Source: Alistipes sp. | GTDB taxonomy: Bacteria; Bacteroidota; Bacteroidia; Bacteroidales; Rikenellaceae | Assembly (NCBI GenBank): GCA_017624955.1 | Contig: JAGAMA010000001.1 | Coordinates: forward strand, 1-64,000 | Length of the DNA stretch: 64,000 bases | Direction of reading: 5' to 3' | Part shown: positions 16,195 through 24,247 of the stretch, piece after piece | How the letters are laid out: each line of letters starts with the position of its first letter | Position numbering within the stretch: the first letter of the stretch is position 1 | Made by a program: the position numbers and the translations under genes | Notes under the pieces: model-generated | Database searches by the model: none | What the model was told of the DNA's origin: nothing | The model's input: the letters and a program-made list of their open reading frames with translations, nothing else

Positions 16195-16872
16195 ATGATA
16201 ACTTCCACCACCCCCTTTCGCGCCGCTCTCTTCGACATGGACGGCACGCTGGTCGATAATTCGGCCATACATGTGGATGCCTTTGAGCGCTTCTGCGCCC
16301 GCTATGGCGTGACGGATTGGCGCGAAAAGCTCGACCGCGCCTTCGGCATGGGTTCGGACGACATTATGCGCATGTTGCTCCCCGAGGAGGTGATCCGCGA
16401 ACGAGGGCTCAAAGCACTGGGCGACGAGAAGGAGGCGATCTACCGCGAGATCTACGCACCGACGATTCGGCCCGTGGCAGGTTTGCGCGCACTGCTGACC
16501 CTGCTCCGCGAGGCGGGAATCCGCTGCGCAGTCGGTTCGTCGGGATGCCGCGAGAATGTGGAATTTGTGCTTGACAAATGTCAAATCGGGGAGTTCTTCG
16601 AGGAGCGCATTTCAGGCGATATGGTCACCCGTTGCAAACCTGAACCGGAGATTTATATAACCGCTGCCAAAAGTTTGGGTGTCAAAATCGAAGAGTGTAT
16701 TATTTTCGAGGATGCAAAGGCCGGATTCGAGGCCGCACGAAGAGCCGGAGCCGGGCTTGTTGTCGGTATCTCGACCACGCTTCCGAAGGCCATCATCGAG
16801 GCCGAGCATTTGGCCGATCTTGTGGTCGAAGATTTTACGGAGATCGACTCACTGAGCAAGCTACTTAAGTAG
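16195..16872 (+). CDS. HAD-superfamily phosphatase/mutase (beta-PGM-like)
   Basis: 225 residues with the full HAD motif set: FDMDGTLVD (Asp14 nucleophile, Asp16), AVGSSG, the lysine in TRCKPEPEIY and IFEDAKAGFEAA. The helical cap after motif I gives the beta-phosphoglucomutase/sugar-phosphatase class. Substrate is unknown. It is divergent from the sugar module and may serve phosphosugar turnover. Its last four codons (CTA CTT AAG TAG) form a perfect palindrome shared with the convergent SDR gene, so both proteins end Leu-Leu-Lys. Confidence 0.85.
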   Translation: MITSTTPFRAALFDMDGTLVDNSAIHVDAFERFCARYGVTDWREKLDRAFGMGSDDIMRMLLPEEVIRERGLKALGDEKEAIYREIYAPTIRPVAGLRALLTLLREAGIRCAVGSSGCRENVEFVLDKCQIGEFFEERISGDMVTRCKPEPEIYITAAKSLGVKIEECIIFEDAKAGFEAARRAGAGLVVGISTTLPKAIIEAEHLADLVVEDFTEIDSLSKLLK

Positions 16873-17664
16873 TCGCTGCACGCATTCGATCCGCACCACA
16901 CGACGAATCGCCCACGAGGGAATCAGCCGCCCAAGCAACACCATTGCTTTTGCTGCCCAACCGGGCGTAAGCTGCCGACGGCCTTTGAAGAGCGCCCGTA
17001 AAGCTCGGCGCGCCACCTCATCGGCCGAGAGCATCACCCCCAGGCGCAACAGCCAACGGCGCATCGAGTCGCTCAACCGATAGAAAGGTGTATCGACCGC
17101 ACCGGGGCAAATAGCCGTCACCACTACCCCATCCTGCTGCCATTCATCGTGCAGAGCTACAGCGAGTTGGCGCACATAAGATTTTGTGGCGGCATAGAGC
17201 GCAATCGAGGGGTAAGGCATCCAAGCCGTTGCGGACGAAACCCACAAAATATAACCCGTGCCGTACGCGCGCATCCGTTCGCCCAGCGCACGGACAAGTT
17301 GTGTATGGGTCGAGATATGCAATGAAATAATTTGGTCAATGCGCGATGGTTCGTGCACCAAAAATCCGCCAAAAGAGAGCACACCCGCATTGCAAACAAG
17401 CACCTCGACCTCAATGCCTTGCTGCTCAACATACGCCACAATTCGCTCGGCGGCATCTTGCGTCGTCAGATCTTGCACCAACGGTTCAACAACCTGTCGC
17501 GTAGTCTCCGCAACCTCCCGACAACGCGCCCGAAGCTCCTCCTCGCGGCGATCTACTGCCACCACGGCATAACCCCGCTCGGCCAAACGACGCACATAGC
17601 ACAACCCCATTCCGGAGGCTGCACCTGTTACCAATGCATATTTTTGTCGTTTTGTGTGCATCAT
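16861..17664 (-). CDS. Short-chain dehydrogenase/reductase
   Basis: 267 residues of the classical SDR family: dinucleotide-binding TGAASGMG (13-20), the NAG motif CNAGVLSFGG, the catalytic Ser in WVSSATAW and the Tyr157/Lys161 pair in YAATKSY. The C-terminal extension after about residue 225 is basic and hydrophobic (AKAMVLLGRLIPSW), as in DltE/DHRS7-like membrane-associated SDRs. Cofactor choice and substrate cannot be fixed. I take the ATG at 17664 over a TTG at 17694 because the latter lies within the opposite promoter. It ends in a 12-nt overlap with the HAD gene. Confidence 0.8.
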   Translation of the reverse strand: MMHTKRQKYALVTGAASGMGLCYVRRLAERGYAVVAVDRREEELRARCREVAETTRQVVEPLVQDLTTQDAAERIVAYVEQQGIEVEVLVCNAGVLSFGGFLVHEPSRIDQIISLHISTHTQLVRALGERMRAYGTGYILWVSSATAWMPYPSIALYAATKSYVRQLAVALHDEWQQDGVVVTAICPGAVDTPFYRLSDSMRRWLLRLGVMLSADEVARRALRALFKGRRQLTPGWAAKAMVLLGRLIPSWAIRRVVRIECVQRLLK

Positions 17665-17679
17665 ATCGCGCTTTTTTTC

Positions 17680-17687
17680 TACTTTTG
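17680..17687 (+). promoter_or_regulatory. -7 element for the DUF486 gene
   Basis: TACTTTTG matches TANNTTTG, 19 nt before the ATG at 17707. No TTG is found at the normal spacing. Confidence 0.45.
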
Positions 17688-17706
17688 CAGCCAAATTTCG
17701 TATCCT

Positions 17707-18072
17707 ATGTTTCGAGCACTTTCAGCAATCGGCCTTTTGGTCATATCGAATACCTTCATGACACTGGCCTGGTATGGTCAGATCGCTTTCAAATCCAAGT
17801 TCGAGAAGTTGAGCCTGGTAGCCATCGTATTGATCTCGTGGGGTGTAGCCCTGGCCGAGTATAGCTTCATGGTACCCGCCAACCGCCTCGGCTCGGCCGC
17901 CTTCGGAGGCCCCTTCACGCTGTGGCAGTTGAAGGTCATCCAGGAGGTGATCTCACTCTCGGTCTTCACGCTCTTTATGCTGGTCTGCATGCGAAGCGAG
18001 GCACTGCGCTGGAATCACATTGCCGGTTTTGCCTGCCTGATCCTGGCCGTTTACTTTATCTTTAAGCGGTAG
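17707..18072 (+). CDS. DMT-type small membrane protein (DUF486)
   Basis: 121 residues with four hydrophobic helices (about 4-24, 36-55, 70-95, 100-119) and the family segments FMTLAWYGQ and VPANRLG, the pattern of DUF486. This is a small drug/metabolite-transporter-like membrane protein of unknown substrate. It overlaps the convergent symporter gene by 11 nt. Confidence 0.8.
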   Translation: MFRALSAIGLLVISNTFMTLAWYGQIAFKSKFEKLSLVAIVLISWGVALAEYSFMVPANRLGSAAFGGPFTLWQLKVIQEVISLSVFTLFMLVCMRSEALRWNHIAGFACLILAVYFIFKR

Positions 18073-19513
18073 TCCGTCGACTTACCAGCCAAAGCCCCGC
18101 CATTACCAATGCGGCATTGAGCAATAGCAGCTCAAAGCCGATTTCATAACTGCACAGCCCCTTCAAAAGCAGCTGCACAGCACCTGCCATTAAGGGGGCA
18201 AGAATCATCGGCAACCAGCTCCAACGATCACGCACACGGCGGCCTGTCCAAAGGCCGAAGAGGAATAATCCGAGGATCGGCCCGTAGGTATATCCCGCCA
18301 CCCGATAGACGAGGTTAATCATCCGTTCATCGGCACCATACCCCAACACAACCATCGCCCCGAAAAGCAGTACGGCAACGACCGCGTGGCTCATCATACG
18401 AACCGCAGTCAATCGTTTTTCGCCTAACTCCTTACCACGCATTATATCGACCGAAATCGAGGTAGTGAGTGCCGTCATCGCGGCACCTGCCGACGAGAAG
18501 CCTGCCGCCGCAAAACCGGCCACAAACAGCACCCCCACCACACCGGGCAATCCGCCTGCCACGGCCACCTGCGGGAAGATGCCGTCGGATAGCTCCGTAA
18601 GCGCAAGATCGCGCGCATCGGCATAGCGATAGAGCAACGCGCCAAGCACCAAAAAGAGGGCAATCACGATCGCCTGACAAAGGGCCGTGAGGTAGATATT
18701 TTTCTGCGCATCGCGCACCGTACGACACGCCAGGTTGCGCTGCATCAGCTCCTGATCCAACCCCGTCATGGCGACCAACAGCACCACACCGCCGAGGAAC
18801 ATCTTCCAGAAGTAGTGCGCCGAGTGCGGATCGTCGAAATACCACACGCGGCTCATCGGATCCATCCGCACGGCACGCCAGGCCGTCGGCAGATCATAGC
18901 CCAACGCCTCGACAACTGCCCACAAGGTTACCCCCACCGAAAGGATCATCAGCAAGGTCTTCATCAGGTCGGTGGCCAGCAACGATTTCACGCCACCCCG
19001 ACGGGTATATCCCCACGCCACTACGACCGTCAAGAGCGCATTGGCCCACAACGGCACACCCAGCGCATCGAACAAAATCACCTGCATCACCAACGCCACG
19101 AGGTAGAGTTTCAGCGCCGTAGCAACAAACTTCGACAACAAGAAAAACCAGGCACCCCAGCGGTGGGTACGAGGACCGAAACGATCGCCAAAGTATTCGT
19201 AAATCGAGGTGTATTGCCAGCGATAGAAGAGCGGCACAAGCCAATGGGCCACAATGAGTTGGCCGACCGTAAAGCCGAGCACCATCTGCAGGTACGAAAA
19301 GCCGTCTTCGGCCACCATGGCCGGCACCGAGACAAAGGTGATGCCCGACATCGCCGCCGAGATCATCGCGCCCCAGGTCACCTGCCACGGTACACGGCGC
19401 GAGGCAGTGAAGAAGGTGGCGTTATCCGAACGACGCGCGGCGAGCAACCCGACAGCGAGTTGCAGCGCGGCATAGAGCACAAGCGAACACAAAACAAGTT
19501 GTACCGAGATCAT
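18062..19513 (-). CDS. Sodium:solute symporter (SSS family)
   Basis: 483 residues with about 12-13 transmembrane helices. Family landmarks include the N-terminal RRSDNATFFTASRRVPW, the SGITFVSVP helix, the RRGGVKSLLATDLMK loop and a GFAAAGFSSAGAAMTALTTS segment equivalent to the Na2-site helix. It should import an organic solute with Na+, possibly a sialic acid, sugar or carboxylate; the substrate cannot be read from sequence. It is monocistronic. Confidence 0.85.
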   Translation of the reverse strand: MISVQLVLCSLVLYAALQLAVGLLAARRSDNATFFTASRRVPWQVTWGAMISAAMSGITFVSVPAMVAEDGFSYLQMVLGFTVGQLIVAHWLVPLFYRWQYTSIYEYFGDRFGPRTHRWGAWFFLLSKFVATALKLYLVALVMQVILFDALGVPLWANALLTVVVAWGYTRRGGVKSLLATDLMKTLLMILSVGVTLWAVVEALGYDLPTAWRAVRMDPMSRVWYFDDPHSAHYFWKMFLGGVVLLVAMTGLDQELMQRNLACRTVRDAQKNIYLTALCQAIVIALFLVLGALLYRYADARDLALTELSDGIFPQVAVAGGLPGVVGVLFVAGFAAAGFSSAGAAMTALTTSISVDIMRGKELGEKRLTAVRMMSHAVVAVLLFGAMVVLGYGADERMINLVYRVAGYTYGPILGLFLFGLWTGRRVRDRWSWLPMILAPLMAGAVQLLLKGLCSYEIGFELLLLNAALVMAGLWLVSRRTTA

Positions 19514-19544
19514 ACCTCCCCCGAAATGGCTTTAAATTGTTGCA

Positions 19545-19573
19545 CAAAGGTAAAAAGATTGTATGAATTTCAA
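19545..19573 (-). promoter_or_regulatory. Promoter for the SSS symporter
   Basis: Minus-strand TTG (19573-19571), 18 nt, TACCTTTG (19552-19545), 32 nt before the start at 19513. Confidence 0.6.
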
Positions 19574-19602
19574 TCACGAGGCACGATTTTCCGAAAAATT
19601 AA

Positions 19603-19632
19603 TTGCTTTTTCGCTTTTATTTCTTATCTTTG
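19603..19632 (+). promoter_or_regulatory. Promoter for the carboxyltransferase gene
   Basis: TTG (19603-19605), 19 nt, TATCTTTG (19625-19632), 44 nt before the ATG at 19676. Confidence 0.65.
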
Positions 19633-19675
19633 AATTCTTAAAAACGAATAATAAGAACCATCAAAATAAAAGATT

Positions 19676-21538
19676 ATGGCAAAAGTGCTCAAAATTCGAG
19701 ACCTTACGCTGCGCGACGGTCAGCAATCGTCGTTCGCCACGCGTATGAATCAGGAGCAGATCAATCGTTGTCTGCCCTACTACAAGGACGCTAACTTCTT
19801 CGCTATGGAGGTTTGGGGTGGCGCCGTGCCCGATTCGGTGATGCGCTACCTGGGCGAGAACCCCTGGACCCGCCTGGAGACAATCCATGAGGCGGTCGGC
19901 GAGGTGTCGAAACTTACGGCTCTTTCGCGCGGCCGTAACCTCTTCGGCTACGCCCCCTACACGGACGAGATCATCGACGGCTTCTGCCGTAACGCCATTG
20001 AGAGCGGTCTGGGTATCATGCGTATCTTCGATGCGCTGAACGACGTAAACAACGTCAAATCGACCATCAAGTATGTCAAGCAGTATGGCGGTATTGCCGA
20101 CTGCGCCGTCTGCTACACGGTCGATCCGAAGTACCCCGAACCCTCCTTCTTCCAGAAGCTCCTGGGCAAGAAGAAGCCGCAGCAGGTATTTACCGATGCC
20201 TACTTCCTCGACAAGGCCAAGCAGATGGCCGCCCTGGGTGCCGATATGATCACGATCAAGGATATGTCGGGTCTGATTCCGCCGCGCCGCGTGGCTACGC
20301 TCGTCAAGCTGCTGAAGCAAAACATTTCGATCCCCGTCGATTTCCATACCCACTGTACCCCGGGCTTCGGTCTGGCATCGGTTTTGGCCGCTATCGTAGC
20401 CGGTGTGGATGTCGTGGATACGAACTGCTGGTATTTCTCGGGTGGCACGGGTGCTCCGGCCATCGAGCTGATCGATGTAGTCTGCAAGAAGCTCGGCATC
20501 GACCACGGTGTCAATATGGAGGCTGTAGCCAAGATCAACACCCAGCTGCGCGAGATCCGCAAGGAGCTCAACCAGTCGGTATTCGGCACCGAGAAGCCCG
20601 AGCCGACCTATTTCAACCCCGTAACCGACAAGCTCCCCGCCGAGATCGACGCCCTCTTCGACAAGGCTATCAAGGCTGCGCAGGAGGATGACGAGCAGGG
20701 TTGCATCGACGCTTGCCGCAAGATCGAGGCTCACTTCGGCTTCCCCGCCCCCAACGAGTTGGTACAGAAGGCCGAGATCCCGGGTGGTATGTACTCGAAC
20801 ATGGTGGCCCAGCTCAAGCAGCTCAAGGCCGAGGAGATTCTGCCCCGCGCCATGGAGCTCATTCCGTCGGTTCGCCTCTCGGCAGGTCTGCCTCCCCTGG
20901 TAACCCCCACCTCGCAGATCGTAGGCGCTCAGGCCGTGAACTGCGCGATGGACGAGAAGGCCGGCCGCGAGATGTACACGAACAAGAGCTCGCAGTTTGT
21001 GGGCCTCGTGAAGGGTGAGTATGGCAAGACCCCCGTGGAGATCGATCCCGAGTTCCGCTTCAAGATCTGCGGTGTACGCGAGGAGACTCCCTACGATACG
21101 TCGAAGTATCAGATGCAGCCCAACCCCGAACTTCCCGAGGCAGGCGGCGTGAAGCTGGCCGAGACGGAGAAGGAGGTGCTGCTGCTCGAGCTGTTCCCGC
21201 TCGTAGCGAAGGGCTACCTGACGAAGGTCAAGAAGGAGGCTTACGAGGCCAAGAAGGCCGCCGAGCCGCAGCCCGTTGCGGAGGAGAAGCCCGCCGTGGA
21301 GGAGAAGAAGGCACAGCCCATCACGGGTAATACGGTTATCTCGCCCCTGCCGGGTCGCGTGATCGAGATCAAGGTTGCCGTTGGCGACAAGGTGAAGGCC
21401 GGCCAGGAGGTGATGATCCTCGAGGCGATGAAGATGGAGAACACGATCGAGAGCGACTACACGGGTACCGTGAAGCAGATTCTGGTGGCCGTAGGCGACT
21501 CGGTGCAGACGAACGGTATTCTGATCGAGGTAGAGTAA
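19676..21538 (+). CDS. Biotinylated carboxyltransferase (pyruvate carboxylase subunit B / oxaloacetate decarboxylase alpha type)
   Basis: 620 residues. The carboxyltransferase TIM barrel has DLTLRDGQQSS at the N-terminus, the carbamylatable lysine in MITIKDMSG and the metal-binding DFHTHCTPG. The conserved PycB/OadA domain follows. After an Ala/Pro/Glu-rich linker (about 530-550) comes a biotinyl domain with EAMKME (biotin on Lys586). It moves CO2 between biotin and pyruvate/oxaloacetate. A PycA-type biotin carboxylase or OadB/G membrane subunits are not in this window, so whether it runs as carboxylase or Na+-pumping decarboxylase is open. MscL follows 39 nt downstream. Confidence 0.88.
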   Translation: MAKVLKIRDLTLRDGQQSSFATRMNQEQINRCLPYYKDANFFAMEVWGGAVPDSVMRYLGENPWTRLETIHEAVGEVSKLTALSRGRNLFGYAPYTDEIIDGFCRNAIESGLGIMRIFDALNDVNNVKSTIKYVKQYGGIADCAVCYTVDPKYPEPSFFQKLLGKKKPQQVFTDAYFLDKAKQMAALGADMITIKDMSGLIPPRRVATLVKLLKQNISIPVDFHTHCTPGFGLASVLAAIVAGVDVVDTNCWYFSGGTGAPAIELIDVVCKKLGIDHGVNMEAVAKINTQLREIRKELNQSVFGTEKPEPTYFNPVTDKLPAEIDALFDKAIKAAQEDDEQGCIDACRKIEAHFGFPAPNELVQKAEIPGGMYSNMVAQLKQLKAEEILPRAMELIPSVRLSAGLPPLVTPTSQIVGAQAVNCAMDEKAGREMYTNKSSQFVGLVKGEYGKTPVEIDPEFRFKICGVREETPYDTSKYQMQPNPELPEAGGVKLAETEKEVLLLELFPLVAKGYLTKVKKEAYEAKKAAEPQPVAEEKPAVEEKKAQPITGNTVISPLPGRVIEIKVAVGDKVKAGQEVMILEAMKMENTIESDYTGTVKQILVAVGDSVQTNGILIEVE

Positions 21539-21577
21539 ACAAGCAAATTACAAACTAACTAACAAAAAAAACAAACT

Positions 21578-22021
21578 ATGGCTTTTTTGAAAGAATTCAA
21601 GGAGTTTGCCCTCAAGGGTAATGTAATGGATATGGCAGTCGGTGTGATCATCGGCGGTGCCTTTGGTAAGATCGTCACGTCGCTCGTGAACGATATCCTG
21701 ATGCCCCCGATCGGCGCGCTGCTCGGTAACACGGACTTCACGAAACTCAATGTAGTTATTAAGGAGGCCGTTGAGGCTACCGACACGACGGCTGCTATTC
21801 CGGCCGTAACGTGGAACTACGGTGCCTTCATCCAGCAGTGCGTTGATTTCACGATCCTGGCCTTCTGCGTATTCCTGATGGTCAAGGGCATGAACAAGCT
21901 GATGACGATGAAGAAAAAGGAGGAGGAGGCTGCTCCGGCACCCGCTCCCGAAGAGCCGAAGCCGACGCTCGACCAGGAGCTCCTCACCGAGATCCGCGAC
22001 CTGCTGAAGGAGAAGAAGTAA
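21578..22021 (+). CDS. mscL: Large-conductance mechanosensitive channel
   Basis: 147 residues of MscL: an amphipathic N-terminus ([14 protein letters not shown]), TM1 [20 protein letters not shown], a periplasmic loop, TM2 [16 protein letters not shown] and a Pro/Glu linker with a C-terminal helix. It forms a homopentameric pore that opens under membrane tension and releases solutes on osmotic downshock. It shares a transcript with the upstream carboxyltransferase gene and ends at the terminator 22040-22075. Confidence 0.95.
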   Translation: MAFLKEFKEFALKGNVMDMAVGVIIGGAFGKIVTSLVNDILMPPIGALLGNTDFTKLNVVIKEAVEATDTTAAIPAVTWNYGAFIQQCVDFTILAFCVFLMVKGMNKLMTMKKKEEEAAPAPAPEEPKPTLDQELLTEIRDLLKEKK

Positions 22022-22039
22022 TCCGAAAGGCAACTATTC

Positions 22040-22075
22040 AAAAAGAGGGATGCGTCACTGCGCATCCCTCTTTTT
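22040..22075. terminator. Bidirectional terminator between mscL and the channel-like gene
   Basis: A perfect 15-bp stem (22040-22054 with 22061-22075) with a 6-nt loop. It has an A run on the left and a T run on the right. The stop codon and last residues of the minus-strand gene (22055) lie in its loop and right arm. Confidence 0.85.
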
Positions 22076-22723
22076 GTATTGTTCCATAATATAAGTGGTA
22101 AAGATCGGCAGGAACAGCATGCCGGCCATCGGAAGCATGACCGAAAGCACCTTGCCGACCGCTGTGGTGGGGAGAATCGAAGAGCCTGCCGTCGAAAGAT
22201 TGGCACCCGCCCACCAAAGCGCATCGCCAAAGTTGCCGAGTTGTCCGGATCCAGGCCCTTCGAAATCGTAAAAAATCAGCGCTGCCAAGTAGGTAAAGAG
22301 CAGCGTACCGACCAGATAGGTAAAGAAGAGGCGATGGATGCGCCGATGATCGATCCACTCCAACAAGATATAGACCGCCATCACGATCACGGCAATCGGC
22401 AGCAACGAGACCCCCATCGACCAACCGCGCGGCAACACCACCCCACTCCGCCCAATCAGGTTGAGCCAGGGGATCGAACAGAGCAGGTAGAGCCAATTCT
22501 GCCGCACATAGCGCCACGGATGGTGCGAGAAGCAGAGATTGAGCAGGTAGTCGAGCAGAAAGAGCAGGCAGACCGCCAACTGCACATCGAGGTACATCGG
22601 CGAAAGACATCCGCCGTGACCCTCGAGGATCTCCCACGAAAAGGCGATAAGCAACACCACGCCGGCCACCACCCGCAACCAATGCACCGTGCGAATCAGC
22701 CAATCACGAAGCGAAATTTCCAT
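22055..22723 (-). CDS. Potassium-channel-like membrane protein with a non-standard filter
   Basis: 222 residues with about six hydrophobic helices and a final two-helix-plus-re-entrant-loop unit like K+ channels. The pore helix ALWWAGANLS is followed by TAGSSILPTT (about 178-187) where channels normally carry TVGYGD, and then by the inner helix VGKVLSVMLPMAGML. There is no cytoplasmic RCK domain. It may be a selectivity-altered ion channel or a homologue with another function. I start at the ATG at 22723; GTG and CTG codons precede it. The final codons lie in the shared terminator. Confidence 0.6.
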   Translation of the reverse strand: MEISLRDWLIRTVHWLRVVAGVVLLIAFSWEILEGHGGCLSPMYLDVQLAVCLLFLLDYLLNLCFSHHPWRYVRQNWLYLLCSIPWLNLIGRSGVVLPRGWSMGVSLLPIAVIVMAVYILLEWIDHRRIHRLFFTYLVGTLLFTYLAALIFYDFEGPGSGQLGNFGDALWWAGANLSTAGSSILPTTAVGKVLSVMLPMAGMLFLPIFTTYIMEQYKKRDAQ

Positions 22724-22818
22724 CAGCACACGAAAAAAGATTCGGGAGCTACCCGTTTCAAAATCAATACCAAAGGAGCAACAACAAAGGAAATTTTCAA
22801 TTTTTTCCGCAAAAGATT

Positions 22819-22848
22819 TTGCACAAACGGATTTTTGACTTATCTTTG
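22819..22848 (+). promoter_or_regulatory. Promoter for tRNA(CAT) 1
   Basis: TTG (22819-22821), 19 nt, TATCTTTG (22841-22848), 19 nt before the tRNA 5' end. Confidence 0.7.
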
Positions 22849-22867
22849 CACTCGCTTTAAGAGCAAT

Positions 22868-22941
22868 GGCGAGATAGCTCAGCTGGTTAGAGCGTCGGAT
22901 TCATAATCCGAAGGTCGAGAGTTCAAGTCTCTCTCTCGCTA
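22868..22941 (+). tRNA. tRNA with CAT anticodon (elongator Met likely)
   Basis: A 74-nt cloverleaf: acceptor GGCGAGA/TCTCGCT (first pair G-T), D stem GCTC/GAGC, anticodon stem TCGGA/TCCGA with loop TTCATAA, and T stem GAGAG/CTCTC with loop TTCAAGT. The discriminator is A; CCA is not encoded. It lacks the three G-C pairs of the initiator anticodon stem. Elongator Met and lysidine-Ile2 share this anticodon, so identity is inferred. Confidence 0.9.
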
Positions 22942-23069
22942 CAAAGATTAGAAAAAAACACCGAGAATATCGGTGTTTTTTATTTTTTTGATAACACCTG
23001 CAAGTTTTACTTGCAAAGGTGTTAGCGAAAAATAAAAGGGATACGGAGTATCTTTTTTTCTAATCTTTG
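22942..23069. repeat. 128-bp nested palindrome directly after the tRNA
   Basis: The outer arms CAAAGATTAGAAAAAAA (22942-22958) and TTTTTTTCTAATCTTTG (23053-23069) are perfect 17-bp inverted repeats. Inside are TTTTATTTTT/AAAAATAAAA, TAACACCT/AGGTGTTA and GCAAGT/ACTTGC around a TTT centre near 23007. Each arm also carries its own small hairpin. It starts at the base after the tRNA discriminator. It looks like a cruciform-forming, MITE-like element that also supplies the tRNA terminator. Confidence 0.7.
22954..22985 (+). terminator. Terminator of tRNA(CAT) 1
   Basis: An 11-bp stem (22954-22964 with 22970-22980), a GAATA loop and a following T-rich run. It lies within the left arm of the 128-bp palindrome. 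Confidence 0.75.
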
Positions 23070-23294
23070 GGCTGTTTCAAGAGACCGAGACTCATCAAGC
23101 AAAGCGCAGATAAGTCTCTCGCCCCGAAACACAACCCATCGGTTGCGTTATTTATTATAGAGGCTTTGAGTGCCACCCGATCAACCAACGTCATCCTGAG
23201 TGCGACGAAGGATATCTACCATTGCACACTACTCTCCAGAGACACTTTACCCGAAAACAAAAATAGCCCTCCCCTTAAAAAACACGACAATCTG
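23070..23294. other. Non-coding stretch between the palindrome and the lipoprotein gene
   Basis: With the palindrome, this makes about 410 nt between the tRNA and the end of the next gene at 23352. I see no open frame with a credible start, only the short motif at 23190-23213 and then the minus-strand terminator. It may be decayed sequence. Confidence 0.5.
23190..23213. repeat. GTCATCCTGAG...GAAGGAT motif
   Basis: The ends ATCCT and AGGAT pair around GAGTGCGACGA. From memory, close variants of this string occur as dispersed intergenic repeats in many genomes. Only one copy is visible here. Confidence 0.4.
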
Positions 23295-23300
23295 CATCAC

Positions 23301-23331
23301 AACAAAAAAAGACGACCACGAAGTCGTCTTT
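23301..23331 (-). terminator. Terminator of the 23352-23927 lipoprotein gene
   Basis: A 9-bp stem AAAGACGAC/GTCGTCTTT (23308-23316 with 23323-23331), followed on the minus strand by a T run. Confidence 0.75.
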
Positions 23332-23351
23332 CCGTTTTGCTGCCCACTGCG

Positions 23352-23927
23352 TTATTTGGTCGACTCGAATTTCTCCATCCACTCCACTCGCTGCTCGGCA
23401 TCCGCCACCAACTCGAACTCATAGCGTGTCATGCTTTCCGAATTTGCGGCATCCGAGGAGGGCTTTTCGCCGATAATCAACCGATCGCCCTGATAATAGA
23501 GCACATAGAAGGTCGTCAGCAGTCGGTCACTCGTCGCATCAAAGAATTGCAGCGCGCCCTGCTCACGATCGAACGTCCACCGATAAGGCAGATGAAAGAG
23601 CTCATGTTCGCTCGTCACCTCCAGACCCCAGGATTCGAGGCAATTCCAGCAGGTACCATCCTCAAAAAAGAGGTAACCCCAATTACGACGATGACTGATC
23701 ATATCAAGTGTAGAGAGAGGAATCCATCCGTTTCCCCCGTTACCACTCCAATACTCCACCATTTTCCACACATCGGAGGTCAAACGCCCCTCAAGCGCTT
23801 CGGCATCGACAACACGCCAATCAAAAGCCTCGATCTCTTCGACATAAGGCGGAGGAGAGACATACTCGTCCGATTCACAAGCCACGCATCCGACCAGCAG
23901 GAGCAGGCCCAACATCCATCTTTTCAT
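23352..23927 (-). CDS. Hypothetical lipoprotein
   Basis: 191 residues with a lipoprotein signal (LLLLVGC, Cys14), then acidic residues (ESDEY) that favour surface display in Bacteroidetes. The rest has no motif I recognise. Trp and Cys in GTCWNCLESWG and an alternating pattern (WGYLFFEDG, YRWTFDREQGALQFF) suggest a small beta-barrel/lipocalin-like stress or surface protein. It is monocistronic with a clear terminator. The ATG at 23927 best fits the signal peptide; an in-frame ATG also lies at 23933. Confidence 0.7.
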   Translation of the reverse strand: MKRWMLGLLLLVGCVACESDEYVSPPPYVEEIEAFDWRVVDAEALEGRLTSDVWKMVEYWSGNGGNGWIPLSTLDMISHRRNWGYLFFEDGTCWNCLESWGLEVTSEHELFHLPYRWTFDREQGALQFFDATSDRLLTTFYVLYYQGDRLIIGEKPSSDAANSESMTRYEFELVADAEQRVEWMEKFESTK

Positions 23928-24079
23928 ACACATCAAGTTTTAGGTAACCAATTTACCACTAAACGCATCACACATATATATTATTACCTTCATGCGTCGA
24001 AATAATTCGAATAGCCGCCGTCGATCTTCATGTGCTGTCTGCGAGGAAAAAAATAATTTTGAATTTTGAATCCTAAATT

Positions 24080-24110
24080 TTGAATTTTCCCGTGCGGAGT
24101 GTTATCTTTG
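24080..24110 (+). promoter_or_regulatory. Promoter for tRNA(CAT) 2
   Basis: TTG (24080-24082), 20 nt, TATCTTTG (24103-24110), 18 nt before the tRNA 5' end. Same architecture as the first tRNA. Confidence 0.7.
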
Positions 24111-24128
24111 CACCGCTTAACAAAAGCA

Positions 24129-24202
<74 letters not shown>

Positions 24203-24210
24203 CTACACAA

Positions 24211-24247
24211 AGCCTGTCTGACGAAAAATCAGGCAGGCTCTCTTATT
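24211..24247 (+). terminator. Terminator of tRNA(CAT) 2
   Basis: An 11-bp stem AGCCTGTCTGA/TCAGGCAGGCT (one G-T pair, 24211-24221 with 24229-24239), a 7-nt loop and a T-rich tail. Confidence 0.75.

Noticed and set aside
22942..23069. Integrated-element attachment site at the tRNA
   Set aside because: No integrase gene and no duplicate of the tRNA 3' end are present; the structure is a palindrome instead.
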